From the NCBI GenBank assembly GCA_022605955.1, contig JAKCOZ010000007.1:33086991-33150990 (forward strand): DNA of 64,000 bases. The letters run 5' to 3'. Source of the stretch: Rallus limicola (Eukaryota > Chordata > Aves > Gruiformes > Rallidae). Of this stretch, positions 48,823 through 60,971 are shown one piece after another. The position numbers and the translations under genes were made by a program. Positions within the stretch are counted from its first letter, which is position 1, and every line of letters starts with the position of its first letter. The notes under the pieces are model-generated. The model was not told where the DNA came from, did not search any database, and saw nothing but the letters and a program-made list of their open reading frames with translations.

Positions 48823-50792
48823 GATGGTTTTTCATAAAATGTAAATATTTTCTTCTTACTTAGTGAACATTAAAACATTTTTCACACACACACACACCCA
48901 GGTAATATGTTCATCAATATCCCAGTGTGTGAAGATGCCTTGAAGAAGCTAGTACTCAATAATCTTAATTTTTCATTCTTCTTAGAAATCTGAGTAACCA
49001 TTCATGAGTCACAGGAAATCCACAGTGCGCTGTGAGAAGCACAGTGCTTCAGGAGCCCAGGCAATAGGAGTGAAGAGGGATCTAGATTGCATCTCACATA
49101 AATCAGTATGCTAATAAGGTAAAGAAGTATATTGACTTATCGCACTGATACAAAATGAAACATATGGCTTTAAAAAAAATAAACATTATTTTAGGTTCAA
49201 TAATTTATCAATAAAATTTTATTTCAGAAAAACTTAGTAGAAATGTTTTGATTTTAGCAGATGGTGGTTGAATTACTGAGGTGCTGGGAGAAAAAGGTCC
49301 TTCTTTAGAGAAACTCATATATTATTCCCACTGAGAATTCACCTTTCTTTGTAACACCAAAGAATCAGGACTCCGTGTCCTCTGGCTTCAGGCTTTCAAG
49401 CACATTTCCTCTTCCTCAGACTTTAACTACACCTCTAGAATAGTTTGTACCCAGCTAAGCAAATGCTATGCACACCAGAGGCATGTTGTGTTTTGTGCAA
49501 AGAAGCATCTGGATCAAGAGATAAACCTGTGTTGCAACACCAGGTTTTCCTGAGGGAACAGACTCTACTTCTTGACAAACTTCTCTTTTCATTCCTGTTA
49601 AGGCACCGCTTTCCAATCCTTCGCTTTCATCACATTTGGTGTACCCTGGATTTAGGTTTCTTTGTGTTTGGTATGGGGAGGAGACTTTTTATGAAGGAAC
49701 AATAGCATCAAGAACCATCAGGCATAATCATGCCAGCGTAATTCTTGCGCAGTGTCAAGCTTAGTGATTCACCATGTCTCCTGCCAAATGCTTTGAATCA
49801 ATGTGAAGCAAGCAGGAATGGTAATCCTGTCCTAGTTTTGTCCTAGAACATTTCCTCCTGCCGTCAGTGCTCCTCAGCAATGTCTTTTAAAACTCAGGTT
49901 ATCAGAGCCAGCACAAGCTGCGGCAGCTTACGCATGCTCCAGGATGCGGGGGTGTTTGAACAGTCACCATCCCTGTGCTGGGTACCTTCTGCACCACTCT
50001 TCAAAGTACCTGTGCTGTGTCTGTGCATCTTGCATGTGTTGTTTAACAGGCAGTTGTGGGACTAAAGCAGAAATGAAGAAATTTCCAGCTTTACCACAGC
50101 TACCAGGAATAGAGTGAATGAAACACACCTCTGTGTTATTGAAGCTGCCTGGGAGTCTTTTTGCACAAGAGTTCTGACCAAAGGGCTGCTGCAGGCATAG
50201 TCCCTTAACCCACCTCTAATATGAGCATCAGAGGAGTGAAGGACCATGCTGACATCCTTTTGAAGTTACCAGGATGGTCTCCTTCTGCATGGTTCTTGTT
50301 CCCTCACCTGCTATTTACCATCCCTTTCCTTGGTTAGGCTGGAGCTCCTGACACCCCCTCAGAGGTAGCACCTTTCTGCCTCAGGGATCCACTACTTTCC
50401 TGTCACTCCCAGCACTGAGTCACAGCTCCCTTGGGAAGAATGTGGGAATCAGCTGTATGCAGACCAGGCAAGCACACAGGACAGGCAATGATCTCCTTCA
50501 GAAATGGACAATTTTTTTTCTTTTAATCTCAAGAGGTTAAACACTGATCATCACATCCTGCACCTGCAGCACAGGGAAAGATGGTAGTTTCAGCACTGCA
50601 TCGGCATAATTCATAAACATCTAATTCATCTCTAGGGACAATGATGTCTCTCCCCTTCATTCTCCACCTCTGCCTTTAACAGCGATGGTGAGCCCTGGGA
50701 CCCTCGGAACCCTGTGTTGGGAAGATGATAAAGTCTCAAGTGATTCTGAAGTTGTTTGTGACTTGATGCTACAACTGGATATGACAGTCTGT
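48823..50792. other. Unique noncoding sequence, no gene seen
   Basis: No supported exon or transposon. It includes a (CA)7 microsatellite at 48883-48897 and the short ORF 49445-49705 (86 codons), which matches no family known to me. Confidence 0.6.
48883..48897. repeat. (CA)n microsatellite
   Basis: About seven CA units. It is short and possibly polymorphic. Confidence 0.9.
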
Positions 50793-52206
50793 GGGGCCTG
50801 GTGGAATTCATCCCAGGGTACTGAAAGATCTGGCTGATGTCATTGTGGAAAATCTGTCCATTATTTTTCAATGGTCTTGGGAGTCTGGAGAGGTCTCAGT
50901 TGGTTGAAATCTGGCAAATATTGTCCTGATTTTCAAGAACTGTCAGAAGGAAGACCTAAATAATTACAGACCTGTCAGTCTCACTTCAGTGTCTGATAAA
51001 ACTGTGAAGGTTATCCTGGGAGTTATTGAAAAACAATTGAGGGACAGCATAGTTATTGGTCAGCATGAGTTCATGAGGGGAAAGTCCTGCTTAACCAACT
51101 TAATTTCCTTTCATGCTAATACCACACATTTAGTTCAGTGAGGGAAGACAGTAGGTCTGGTGGTTATGAATGTAGCAAAGCTTTTGATATTGTCTTTCAC
51201 AGTATCCTTCTGGAAAAAAAGTCCAGAATGTCCAGCAAATGACTGATGGGTCAGATTGAAAGAGTTATAGTAAATGGGCTTCCATGAGGCTCATGGACAG
51301 TCACCTGTGGGGTTCCCTGGTGCTCAATTTTAGGGCCAGTACTTTTTACCTATTTTTTTATAAACTATCTGGGCATGTAATCAAATGTGCATTAAGTCTG
51401 ATGACAATAATAAACTAGGAGGACCTGTGGAGTACCTCAAGGATAGACCAGCCTTACAGAGGTATCTGGAAAGACTAGGGATCTTGGCAGTTACCAATCA
51501 TATGAAATTTAACAAGAAATGAGAGATTCTCCACCTGGGATGGGGTAATCCTGGCTATTTGTACAGGGTGGGGAATGAGAGGCTGGACAGCAGCCTCATG
51601 GAAAGAGATCTGGGAGTTTGGGTTGATGGCAATTTGAATGAGTCACCAGTGTAACCTGACAACCAAAAGTACAAACCATGTCCTGCAGTGCATCAAACAC
51701 AGAGGAGGTGATTGTCCCACTCTACACAACAGTAGTGCAGCTCCACCTCAAATCTGGTGTGCAGTTTTGGGTGCCTGAATATAAGAAGGACATCAAACTA
51801 CTGGAGCGTGTCCAGAGGAGGGTAACCACAATGATGAATGGCCTTGAGGGCAAGATTTCTGGAGGGAGGCTGAGGTCACTTGTCTTACCTTGGAGAAGAC
51901 AAGGCTGAAGTATGTCCTCATCACAGTCTACAACTTCCTCAAGAGGGGCAGAAGGGAGGGATGTGATGATCTTCTGTCTCAGGTGATCATCAACTGGACA
52001 CAAGGTAATGGAATGAAGATGTGTAAGGAGAAGTTCAGGTTGGAGATTAGGAAAAAATTCTTCAGTGAGCAGCTGGTCAGTCCCTGGAACATGCTTTTAT
52101 TCATATGGTTTAGTGCTAGATAGTCCTCTGAGGAGCAGTGACTTAGACTCAATGATTCTTATGGGTCGCTTCCAATTTAAGCTATTTTATGATTCTATAA
52201 TTCTAT
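50793..52206 (+). pseudogene. CR1 LINE ORF2 relict with reverse-transcriptase domain
   Basis: The longest CR1 in the window (about 1.4 kb), running from inside the reverse-transcriptase domain to the 3' terminus (TTTTATGATTCTATAATTCT). A frame from about 50802 reads GIHPRVLKDLADVIV and, after a stop, NYRPVSLTSV (50962-50991) and MRGKSCLTNLISF, which are core CR1 RT motifs. A shift of frame near 51175 leads to SKAFDIVFHSILL. At 51397-51408 the catalytic pair survives as SDDN, in the place of the usual ADDT. Further on come TNHMKFNK, ERDLGVWVDGNLN, then frame 51678-51908 (EVIVPLYTTVV, YKKDIKLLERVQRR) and frame 51890-52123 (VYNFLKRG, KFRLEIRKKFFSE). At least three in-frame stops and three frame changes show a dead gene. 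The N-terminal endonuclease is absent. Confidence 0.95.
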
Positions 52207-52210
52207 TCAT

Positions 52211-52362
52211 CCTCTTTCTGACCTCCAGTACATCCATTTCTTTCCTGTACTGGTGACCCCAGCTCTGGACACAGCACCTAGATGTGCCTCACCAGGGCAG
52301 AGCAGAGGGGAAGGATGACGTCCCTCAACCTGCTGGCAATGCCCTGCGAAATGCAGCCCACT
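52211..52362 (-). mobile_element. CR1 LINE internal fragment, inverted against its neighbour
   Basis: Five bases after the plus-strand CR1 ends, a minus-strand CR1 fragment begins. It carries CCTGTACTGGTGACCCCAGC, GTGCCTCACCAGGGCAGAGC and GTCCCTCAACCTGCTGGCAA, the reverse complement of the ORF2 region around LPLCSALVR. Both the 3' terminus and the 5' part are missing. The plus-strand copy may have inserted into an older minus-strand copy, or the junction reflects rearrangement. Confidence 0.88.
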
Positions 52363-53788
52363 GTTGATCTCACTCTTGCTTCATAGTCAGAGAAAAAATG
52401 AATGCCTTTAAATGAAAAGGTTACTGTATTTTTGGTGTTTTATGCCTTCTGCCCCCTTTTTTTTGTTGCCAAGTACCCGTGAACTGTATCAGAGTGGCAA
52501 ACATTGCATCACTTGATCTCAAGGCTTCATACAAATTCATCATTGCAAACCTGTCTTCATAAAGAGGTCTTTCAGAGCTGGTGCAGGACTTTGGGTTTGG
52601 GATTTGCCAGCTACAGTACACTCATGGTTTGTGTGGCTGCTCTTAGTGCACACAAAGCATTAGTTAACTACTCCTCTTCCAAACTGTGGCTTGTAACTGC
52701 TCACTCTATCTTTCAGCCCATTAACTTCTCCAGGAGATGAGCCCTGGAGTAAAAATGCACCACACTGGATTCAGCTGAACAGTGTGAAAGCGCAGTTGGT
52801 AGAAGGTACCCCCCCAGCAAGTGTAAACCGTGAGGTAAAACCTGCCTCTGATGAGACATCTTGCTAAAAAGCAACATGTTTTGCCCAGAAGGTCTGGCAG
52901 TCTGATATACTGTGTCTGACACCTAATATTCACATCATATCCCACAGAAAGATCAACATGGAGCCTTTCAGAGTTGATAATGAACAACCCCTCTAGTAAT
53001 TAAGCTCTGTGCATCTTTTAAAAACAATTTGAAGTCTTCTGGGATTCTTCAATTCTCACATGCGTCACTGAAGCACAGGTTCAGTATTCCCACAGAAAGC
53101 AGCGATCCCTCTGATTTACGGACTTCCCCACCCTTGGAACTGAGACACTGACATGTTCTGCTCCAGGCACTGAAAAGCTCAGCACTGCTCTCTCTCCTTC
53201 TCTTTCCTTTTTTTTTTTTTTCTTTTTTCTTTTTTTCCCCTAAAGAAAGTGTTTCCTGTCAAATTAATGTTCCCAATTACAAGTGGATCTAATCCCTGGT
53301 GATTAGCTACCTACCCTAATTGACTGTCTTGTTCCAAACCAAGGCAGGGTGTTTGAACAGAGAAACAAAAAAAGTCTCTGATTTGCTGAGACAGTGAGAA
53401 AACACTTACCTGCAGAAAATATGAGCTATCTCTCTCTCCCAATAATTCCCCTTCCTCCTTTGAGCAATTAAAACTGTTTTGAAAAGTTTAGGGGTTCCAG
53501 AAAATTTAGTCACATACAGAGTCTGCTGGTCCAGCTGGTCCCTGTGCAGTTGGTGTCGAGATACAATGCAGAGTTTTCTGAAGTGCTTTGGGAATTTAAA
53601 GCATTTTAAAAGATGCTACTTAATTCCAAGGCAGTGTGCTTCCCTTACTGTCTAATTTCAAGATACTAGGAACTAGTTTTTTGACTGATAGGCACATAGG
53701 CTTTAATATTCCCAAACTGATGCTTTTTCTCTAGTATCATTCTGTATCTCTAATATCATTCCTGAACATAGGAATTACTGCACCAATA
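52363..53788. other. Unique noncoding sequence, no gene seen
   Basis: No supported exon. A polypyrimidine tract (TC-rich, then poly-T) spans about 53190-53238. ORFs of 60-90 codons at 52421-52987 overlap on opposite strands and match nothing that I know. Confidence 0.6.
53190..53238. repeat. Polypyrimidine tract
   Basis: A CT-rich run grading into long T-runs with isolated C. It is low complexity, without a flanking acceptor AG leading into any exon that I recognise. Confidence 0.85.
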
Positions 53789-53986
53789 TGTGAAAGAACT
53801 TTTTCACAATGATGGTGACAGAGCCCTGGACAGGCTGCCCAGGGGGTTTGTGGAGTCTCCTCTGGAGATATTCAAGACCCACCTCAACACCAACCTGTGC
53901 GACCTGTCCAAGGGACCCTGCTTTGGCAGGGGGGTTGGACTTGATGATTTCTTGAGGTCCCTTCCAACCTGTGCAATTCTGTGATT
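53789..53986 (+). mobile_element. CR1 LINE 3' fragment, same subfamily as 14202-14440
   Basis: The plus strand reads TGACAGAGCCCTGGACAGGC, GGAGATATTCAAGACCCACC, TTTGGCAGGGGGGTTGGACT and CCTTCCAACCTGTGCAATTC, ending TGTGATT. The frame 53790-53984 gives DRALDRLPRGFVESPLEIFK, the C-terminal tail of CR1 ORF2. The phrase order and the GATATTCAAGACC motif match the reverse complement of the copy at 14202-14440. The terminal ATTCTATGA repeat is reduced to one degenerate unit. Confidence 0.9.
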
Positions 53987-56410
53987 AGTTTCAGAGGTGA
54001 TTTTGCAATAAGAAAACAAGTACCAATAACCATATTAGTTAACTGATACATAAGTTATTTGCATCCATCTTATGTACTATGCAGAGCAAATATGGCACAT
54101 CAGTGAGTGCAAGATAATTAAACTAACAGGGAATATCTGTTTGTTTCGGGTTTTACCTGTTGGATAAAATTCCAGAAATAAGGGAAGGACTATTTCTTGT
54201 GATGTTTTATCAATGTCCTTAAACTTAACAGAGGTAAATAGAAAGAGTTGTGTCTCCTAAGGGCTGGAAAAGAAAGTGTGTGTAAATTCTCCCCTGCTCA
54301 ATGGCAGCACCCTATGAACTAGGAAATCCTCCACCACCTCTGAACACCATCCTTCCTCCTAACCAAAAAATTTATAAGCATCATGGTTTAGATTAAAATC
54401 AGGGGGAGAACTCATAGTTATCTACAGACTTGAAGTAAAATAACCTGATCTACACTGTAAGAGGATTTTCTCTATACTGCAAAATGAGAGAATATGAAAG
54501 GCTCATAAAAAGATCTCTGAACTGCCCCAGCATCCTGAGCAAAGACCTTCACCAGCCCCCAGCTTGCCAGCAGTCAATCCAAGGAGACATTTAGATGCTG
54601 TCAATACACTACCACAGCCAAAAAGAGTGACAGGGACCTTGACATATTTTTTTTTCTTAGTATGTCACATGAGAGCTTGATGTCAGATGATACCTACAAT
54701 GACTACTGGTTACAGAGTGATTTATCAGCCTTGTTTAAGTGAAAATGTAAATTGAAAGGAAGGATTTAAGTGTTCAAATTTTTCTTAACTTTATTGTCTT
54801 ATATGGGAAAGTGGGAAAACCAAGGTAGCATTAAAGTTCCTAAATCATCAAAATATCTCCCAGGACATGCTTTTCCATGCTTAATTCAATAAGTGCATAC
54901 AATAGAAAGGGAAAGCAGTGTAGGAAGAATAGCAAGGAACCAGTAAGCATGCTGCACATTTTTCTGACTCAGTTTTGCTTTTCAGAAGCCAGTGTTTTCA
55001 CTCAGCATCATCTATGCACATCCCTACATCAGCACCAAGAAAAAGGACCACTTTTTAAAGTAACACATCTGAAATAAATGTGTGGATGCAGACGTATATG
55101 CAACAAGGACACACCTAATTGGTATGTCAGTGCTCACTGGATGCAGTTAAAAGAAAATATCCTTGATTCTAAAATATTCACTCACCTAAATTATGTTAAA
55201 ACCAGAATGAAAACCAGCCCCAGCCAGAACAATATTGAAGCATGCCTTGAAGCATGTTGAGTTTACTGTAATATTTATCTTAAATAAACTTTAACTCTTT
55301 TTTACAATTACATTTTAAGAGTCTTTTACATTCATTGTCTAATGAAAAGACAGTGTACCCAGAGATGGTGTCTGACAATCATCACAAAAGCCAGTATCAT
55401 CCCCTGAATGTTTTGGTGAAACTAATTTTTAATCCTGACTGATTACAGATTATGAGCAGTGTTCATTCTTCTTTCTGATACTTTTTTTTTATAAAGTTAA
55501 TTTGTTAAAGTATAAATTGGTCAGGATTACAAATAACTTGCCCTGACAGCTGGAGGGCAGCATTTCTCTCACAATGAGTAATGATTTGTCTGCAGATGTC
55601 AGGACAGTAATTAGCATGTTTGAACTATAGAGGACCAATAATTTTTCAAAACCACTCTGGCTAAGAGGGAAATCTGAACCAACCCTGGAAGAGTTTGGGG
55701 AATTGGGGATACATATAGCTCTTAATCTAAAAGCAACTTCAGGGCCAGTGGTGTGTTTGTCATCCCTCTGCTAGAGAAGGGAAGGGACAAGGATGAATGA
55801 GCACCCCAGACAAGACCTAGGGGTACCTTCAACATTGTAGGGCTTCTTTGACATTCTACTGTCCAGTCTTTCTGGGGACTGATAGTGTCAGGTATCCTCT
55901 TGCAAGAGGCTTTTTCCATGCAATGGCAATTGCCAGTGGTCCCTGACAGGGCACAGATTGCTGGGGACAGTGCATGGATTTTGAGGATCACTCAGTGTGC
56001 AGCAGATGGTAAATCCTACATCAGTGGTATTTCATGAAGAGACTGATACTGCCAGATGCTGCAGGCACTCTTCCTCCTTCTCTAGCCAAGTCACTGCTAC
56101 ATGCGTGTTCAAAGGGCATACATTAGTGGTCAGCCCTGCCTCCACTTTAACACCCCTGTGAGAGGAAGATGAAGGCCCTGTTAATGTTTACTTACAAGCA
56201 TCAGGCTGGAAAAATGGCTAAAAACCTCACAGCCTAGGTTCTCAAGTTGTACACAGCCTAACTGTGAACTTCCTGGGATAGATCAGGCAGTCCTAAAGAG
56301 TACCTCATCCCCAGGACAGCAACTTCATTTGAGAAACAGGGGCCTGGACAGACCCCAAACTGCCAAGCTAATTGGAATGGGCACTGTATTGGCATTCCTG
56401 CGATCATTAT

Positions 56411-56438
56411 GGGAAGGGGAAGAGAGGGAGGAGAAGGG
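56411..56438 (+). other. G-quadruplex motif
   Basis: Four G-runs (GGG, GGGG, GGG, GGG) with loops of 2, 6 and 7 nt fit the G3+N1-7 rule. The region continues purine-rich with further runs to 56463. Longer loops make it weaker than the motif at 19363. Confidence 0.7.
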
Positions 56439-56589
56439 AAGCATCAGGGAGGCAGTGGGGGGTGGCTGGTAGGAGATGCAGCGGTGGGAGCCTGGGTCAC
56501 ACTGACCTAGCGCAGAGGTGAGCCTGCATGCACCTTTCGACCTCGGTTTGAGCTGCCTTCCTCGTGGGAGTGTGTTCACACCCCAGGCT

Positions 56590-57030
56590 GTTTCCACACA
56601 TTATTAAAGTGTCATCAGTTTTGAGATACAACGCAGTTCATTTTCGTGCACCCACGGGTTACGACTGAAATTATCAGCAATCTTTTGTAGGAGATGTGGG
56701 TTATGTGCACACACGGCATTGTCTTCAGTATTTGTTAATTAAGTTCCAAATAGAATATATTAGAGCGGTTTTAATTAACATATTGCATAATGGTTACAAC
56801 AGCAAGGCCTGAAAAACTCTCAGTTTACTCAAATTAAATGTCATCAGTTTTTAATCCTGCTGCAGTGAGAAACATTGTAACCAATACCTAAGGCTGAATA
56901 TTTCCCCCAATATTTATTTAGTGTTAACAGTAGTAATTAAGGATCTTTGTTATCCATATAATTGCCCAACTCCTGTCCGAATATTGCAGCCAAATCGTTA
57001 GCCTGTCTCTGGTCCAAGCAGCAGGGAGAA
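56590..57030. promoter_or_regulatory. Candidate conserved noncoding element
   Basis: The block is rich in ATTA/TAAT homeodomain-type words (TTAATTAAG, TTTTAATTAAC, AGTAATTAAGG), with ATATTGCATAATGG (octamer/CEBP-like), AATATTTATTTAG (forkhead-like) and GTTATCC. Simple repeats and transposon debris are absent. This composition is typical of deeply conserved developmental enhancers in gene deserts. I have no alignment, so this is a guess from appearance. Confidence 0.3.
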
Positions 57031-58004
57031 GGAAGCACCGAGTTATCACATAGCCAGCATGTTACACAAGAAAATCTGCATGAATGCTAAACTGGTGGTA
57101 TTAGCAGGATAAGCTAAAACATAGTGGGACACGCTCCACAGGACAGCATTGTATTTATTGCATTGCCTTTTTTAAAGAACCATAAACACTTGATGATTTT
57201 TTCTTTGCTTTCCCAGTTTTCAAACACACAGACTATTGATATTAGGTTCCAGACACCTCAAGAAGCAATTTCAAAGAGGCCCCGACATGATTTGTGTTCC
57301 TGTGGTCAATTGTTCTATTTTCTCACAGAAGGTCATTGCTAAGACAAATGTCTGACAGAAATCTGCTGTCTTTCATCATTAGTTTTTCTGAGTTGATGGA
57401 TTCCTACCCAGGGAAGCTTTACACATGCTGCACCAAGAGAGGCAGAAAGACTCCACTGGGAATTTTACCACTTGCTCTCTGACTCAATCCTTTCCAAACT
57501 GCATCTCGAGTGGGGAGGCGGGTCTTCAGCTTACTGGGTTACCTGCAGCTTCCTTTTCAAAGGAGAGCTGTTAAGCAGGGTAGGATTTCCATTTTCAAAT
57601 GAGTTTTTACCTCCTCCTGTCTGCAAAGTCAATGCCGAACTGTCCCTAAGCTGAGGTTAAGCCAGTTCTTGAAGCCACATTTGGGACAAAAAGAGTATTT
57701 CCTTATTTGTGAAGGAAGTGCAAGAGTTGGTGGAAATCCACATGGATCCAGTACTGACAGCACAGCATTGTTGATTTACACCCTTGGTGTAAAGGACTTG
57801 GCTGCTTTCTACATGGAAATGCTGAGCAGCTCCTATTTTTATTTTTTTTATTTTTTTTAAGGGATGTGAGCTTTTAATTATTATATTAACATTGTCAACT
57901 GTCAAACACTTTGAAATAATTTAATATTCCCAGTCTCCTTACAACCTGTTTATTGATATTCATGAAGTGAATCGCCTCTTGAGATGTCTAGACTGAATGT
58001 CAAT

Positions 58005-58042
58005 ATGGTTTATAGATGAAGACATGGTTTATAGATGGAAGG
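58005..58042. repeat. 19-bp tandem duplication (2 copies)
   Basis: ATGGTTTATAGATGAAGAC (58005-58023) is followed directly by ATGGTTTATAGATGGAAGG (58024-58042). Fifteen of the first sixteen bases match, with differences at the end. Confidence 0.85.
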
Positions 58043-60971
58043 TATTAATAATTGAATCCTGAAATTGTTTAATTTTACTTCAATAAAAGGCCAGGCAGGA
58101 CAGGAACCAGTATGCCCTTTTACTAAATTGATGCACAAGTGAGTACAGACAAACAGAGTCATTTCAGCAATCAATGATGAAAAAAAAGTGATTGACTTGG
58201 GAAGCATAATTTAATAAATAAAATTATTTTGTTGAAATTACTTTCCTGAGTGAAATCCTTTCTTCCCACATAACGACATGAGTAGAAATACCTCTTTATA
58301 GAGTCTACATGCACAAGATATAACTTACAGAAGACATATTTCAGCCTTCAACTTCTCCTTGAAAGTCATATTAGAAAGGGCTAAGGGAAGACGTGTTCCT
58401 AAGAATGACCATGAGAGTAGTATTTAAGTTTTACACAGGAACAGTAGGATAAATATTGTTTCTCTTGTATTATTCATAATATAACACTGGCTGGTCATAA
58501 TACTTCCCTCTGTCCTTATGAAAGATATTTATCCAATAAGGATGAACAAAGGCCTGGGGATATCTTGAGGGAAATTACTAGCCTTTAAACACAGAAAATA
58601 TTTCTTTCATAGGTAAGCACATGACAAACCAGACCAAGAGGAAGGAAGAAATATTATTCAATCTGTAAATCACGATAGTTCTACTGGAAATGTTAGTATC
58701 ACAGAGATGCCAGGAAGCCTCCAGGGATACCTTTCAGTCAGTGCTTTTCTTGTCCATTATCTCTGTAAAATTTTCTACATTCAAGGACTTAGTTTTCTAT
58801 ATCTGTGGTCAGATCCCACCCTCACTGAAGTCAGATCAACTTTATTTCTCATTCATGTCAATGGATATTATCCCTCAATCCTGAAGAAAAGACCTATTTA
58901 TATCTTTCTCAATTATGTTGGAATCAGAGACAGAATCAGTATTTATCATTTATTAGCACCTTATGTTTCTGCAACCTTTTTTATTTTTACACTGAATTGA
59001 TAAAAATGGTTGATTGCTTTCATAAAGCGAACTCAGTGAATGTCTGGGTGCATGTGTGATAGGAAGGAAATGTTACTGTAGGTTTCCTGGTCTACACAGG
59101 GTCTCAGTTATTATTATGAGCTCTTTGGAAAAAAACATGTAATACATCCTAACAGATAGTGTACTTCAGTTCTGTGCCAGGGTAACGTGGCTCAGAATCA
59201 GCTTTAGCATAACACCTCACCAATCTGAGTATGAACAAAGCTGAAAGATGAACCAAAACTGAAAACTTAAACTACAGATAGAATTTAGCCAAGGGGTAGA
59301 TTCATAATAGAGGTCTGACTTTGTGTGACCTGAGATCCAAGATTCACTAAAAGCCTCTTATTAGGGTGCTCATTAAGACATAAGAAAATGCCATGTCACT
59401 TTCAGTCTTTACACAGCATCAGAATGCTACCCACCTTTAGATAGCTGTGATTTAAAACAACAGATATTCCTGTTGTCATCACAGTAACAAATAGTCAATA
59501 CTTAAACTCATGTAGAAATTTAATTCAGGTCTGTGCAAAAGTGACCAAGTTTAACAACTGCCAGTTTCTAAAGAATTATGGAATCATATAAACCGCAGCT
59601 TTCATCACAGAAATTGAAGTAATTTAAATATTGATTTCTGGCAATTTTAGGTGTGAAGAAGCATCACCTACACCTGCACATTTCAGTGTCTGTCTTACGG
59701 GCCCCTATTTTCCAAGCATCAGTCAAAGGTGTTTTCTTGTTCCCTAAGAGAATGTATAGATGCCCTGGTCATGAATGGTCTTGGCTTCAATGTTTTCTTT
59801 CATTTCAAGCACCTTTTCAGGTCTTCTCACACCTACTTCTTTGCCCTGTCTGTCAGCGGAACTGAAATTCCTATTTCCTTCTACAGTAGCCATTGGGCAC
59901 CATGGCAGACACTAATTAAGCAAGATCATACAAACATTCAGGTCCTCATCTTGGCTGGGACTCCTCAGAAGCCTCGTAAAGCAAGAAACATTCTGTAACA
60001 ACTGTATAAAGTGTCATTTCACCAACCCAACCACTTTGCCTGAAAAATAGTGGCTGTTTACTTAATATTCATGAAAGCTTTTCAATACCCTTTCCTAAAT
60101 ATGAATCTCCACTACTACCAATGAATATAAAAACACTGTGAGGTGGATATAATTTACTTACATGTTTATATTTTAGTGGGGAAAAAGTCTGTTTGAATCT
60201 TTCTGATGTATGCAGATGGGTTGCTTAGGGGCGGATGTGCAAGAGAAGAAACGATTATATTCTTATATCCATGGGTAACAAAGAATGGTGGGACTGACAA
60301 TTCTTTAATTTGATTGTTGAGTCTAATCTTCTCATGTCAGCAGACAAATATATGATATGCCCTAACATTCCTGCACTGCTGATCCGGAAATGTCACTGTT
60401 TATAGAGTGTAATGAATCCTGAGACTTGCTCCACTGGAGGCCTTTTCCTCCACCCACTAGATTCACTGTCCTTTTAGTTTCAATCCCAAAATATGAGCAT
60501 ATTTTACCATAATGTCAGAAGTCACGTCAATTAGCCAGCATGAAAGAAGTAGGAAGAACTCAACCTTGACAATTCATCATGGTCTGTGTTCATCTGAATT
60601 ATGAGTAGGACTTTTATTCTAAAGTAAAGGCTTAGGTCTTCTAAGCTCTACAAAGAATCATACAATGGATAGCCCCAACTCAGACTTCAGATGTTATAAT
60701 ATAGATAGTTACTCATGGCATGAAATCAAGAAATAAAATGGATTTGTATATCATCATGGGATAACTGTGTGTTAAACATATAGAATCACCTCTGAATAAA
60801 GTTTGTATTCTGAATATTTTTTCCATTCAGAAACTGGGAAACACATTAAAATATTATGTTATAGTCATTTTTGTTTCCAGTTAATTTCATTCCTAAATTG
60901 TCTCTGTTTCTATTGCTTATTTTTGCTCTTTTACTGGACAGTGCCTTTGTGCCAGCAGTGTGATGTGGATC

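Larger units (their letters stand above)
53987..60971. other. Unique AT-rich sequence, no gene or transposon seen
   Basis: About 7 kb without a recognised repeat element or exon. It contains a G-quadruplex motif at 56411-56438, a conserved-noncoding-like block at 56590-57030, a T-rich tract at 57835-57860 and a 19-bp tandem duplication at 58005-58042. ORFs do not exceed about 100 codons and match no family. Confidence 0.55.

Noticed and set aside
53190..53260. Polypyrimidine tract as a splice acceptor
   Set aside because: No AG followed by a convincing coding frame; it looks like simple sequence.
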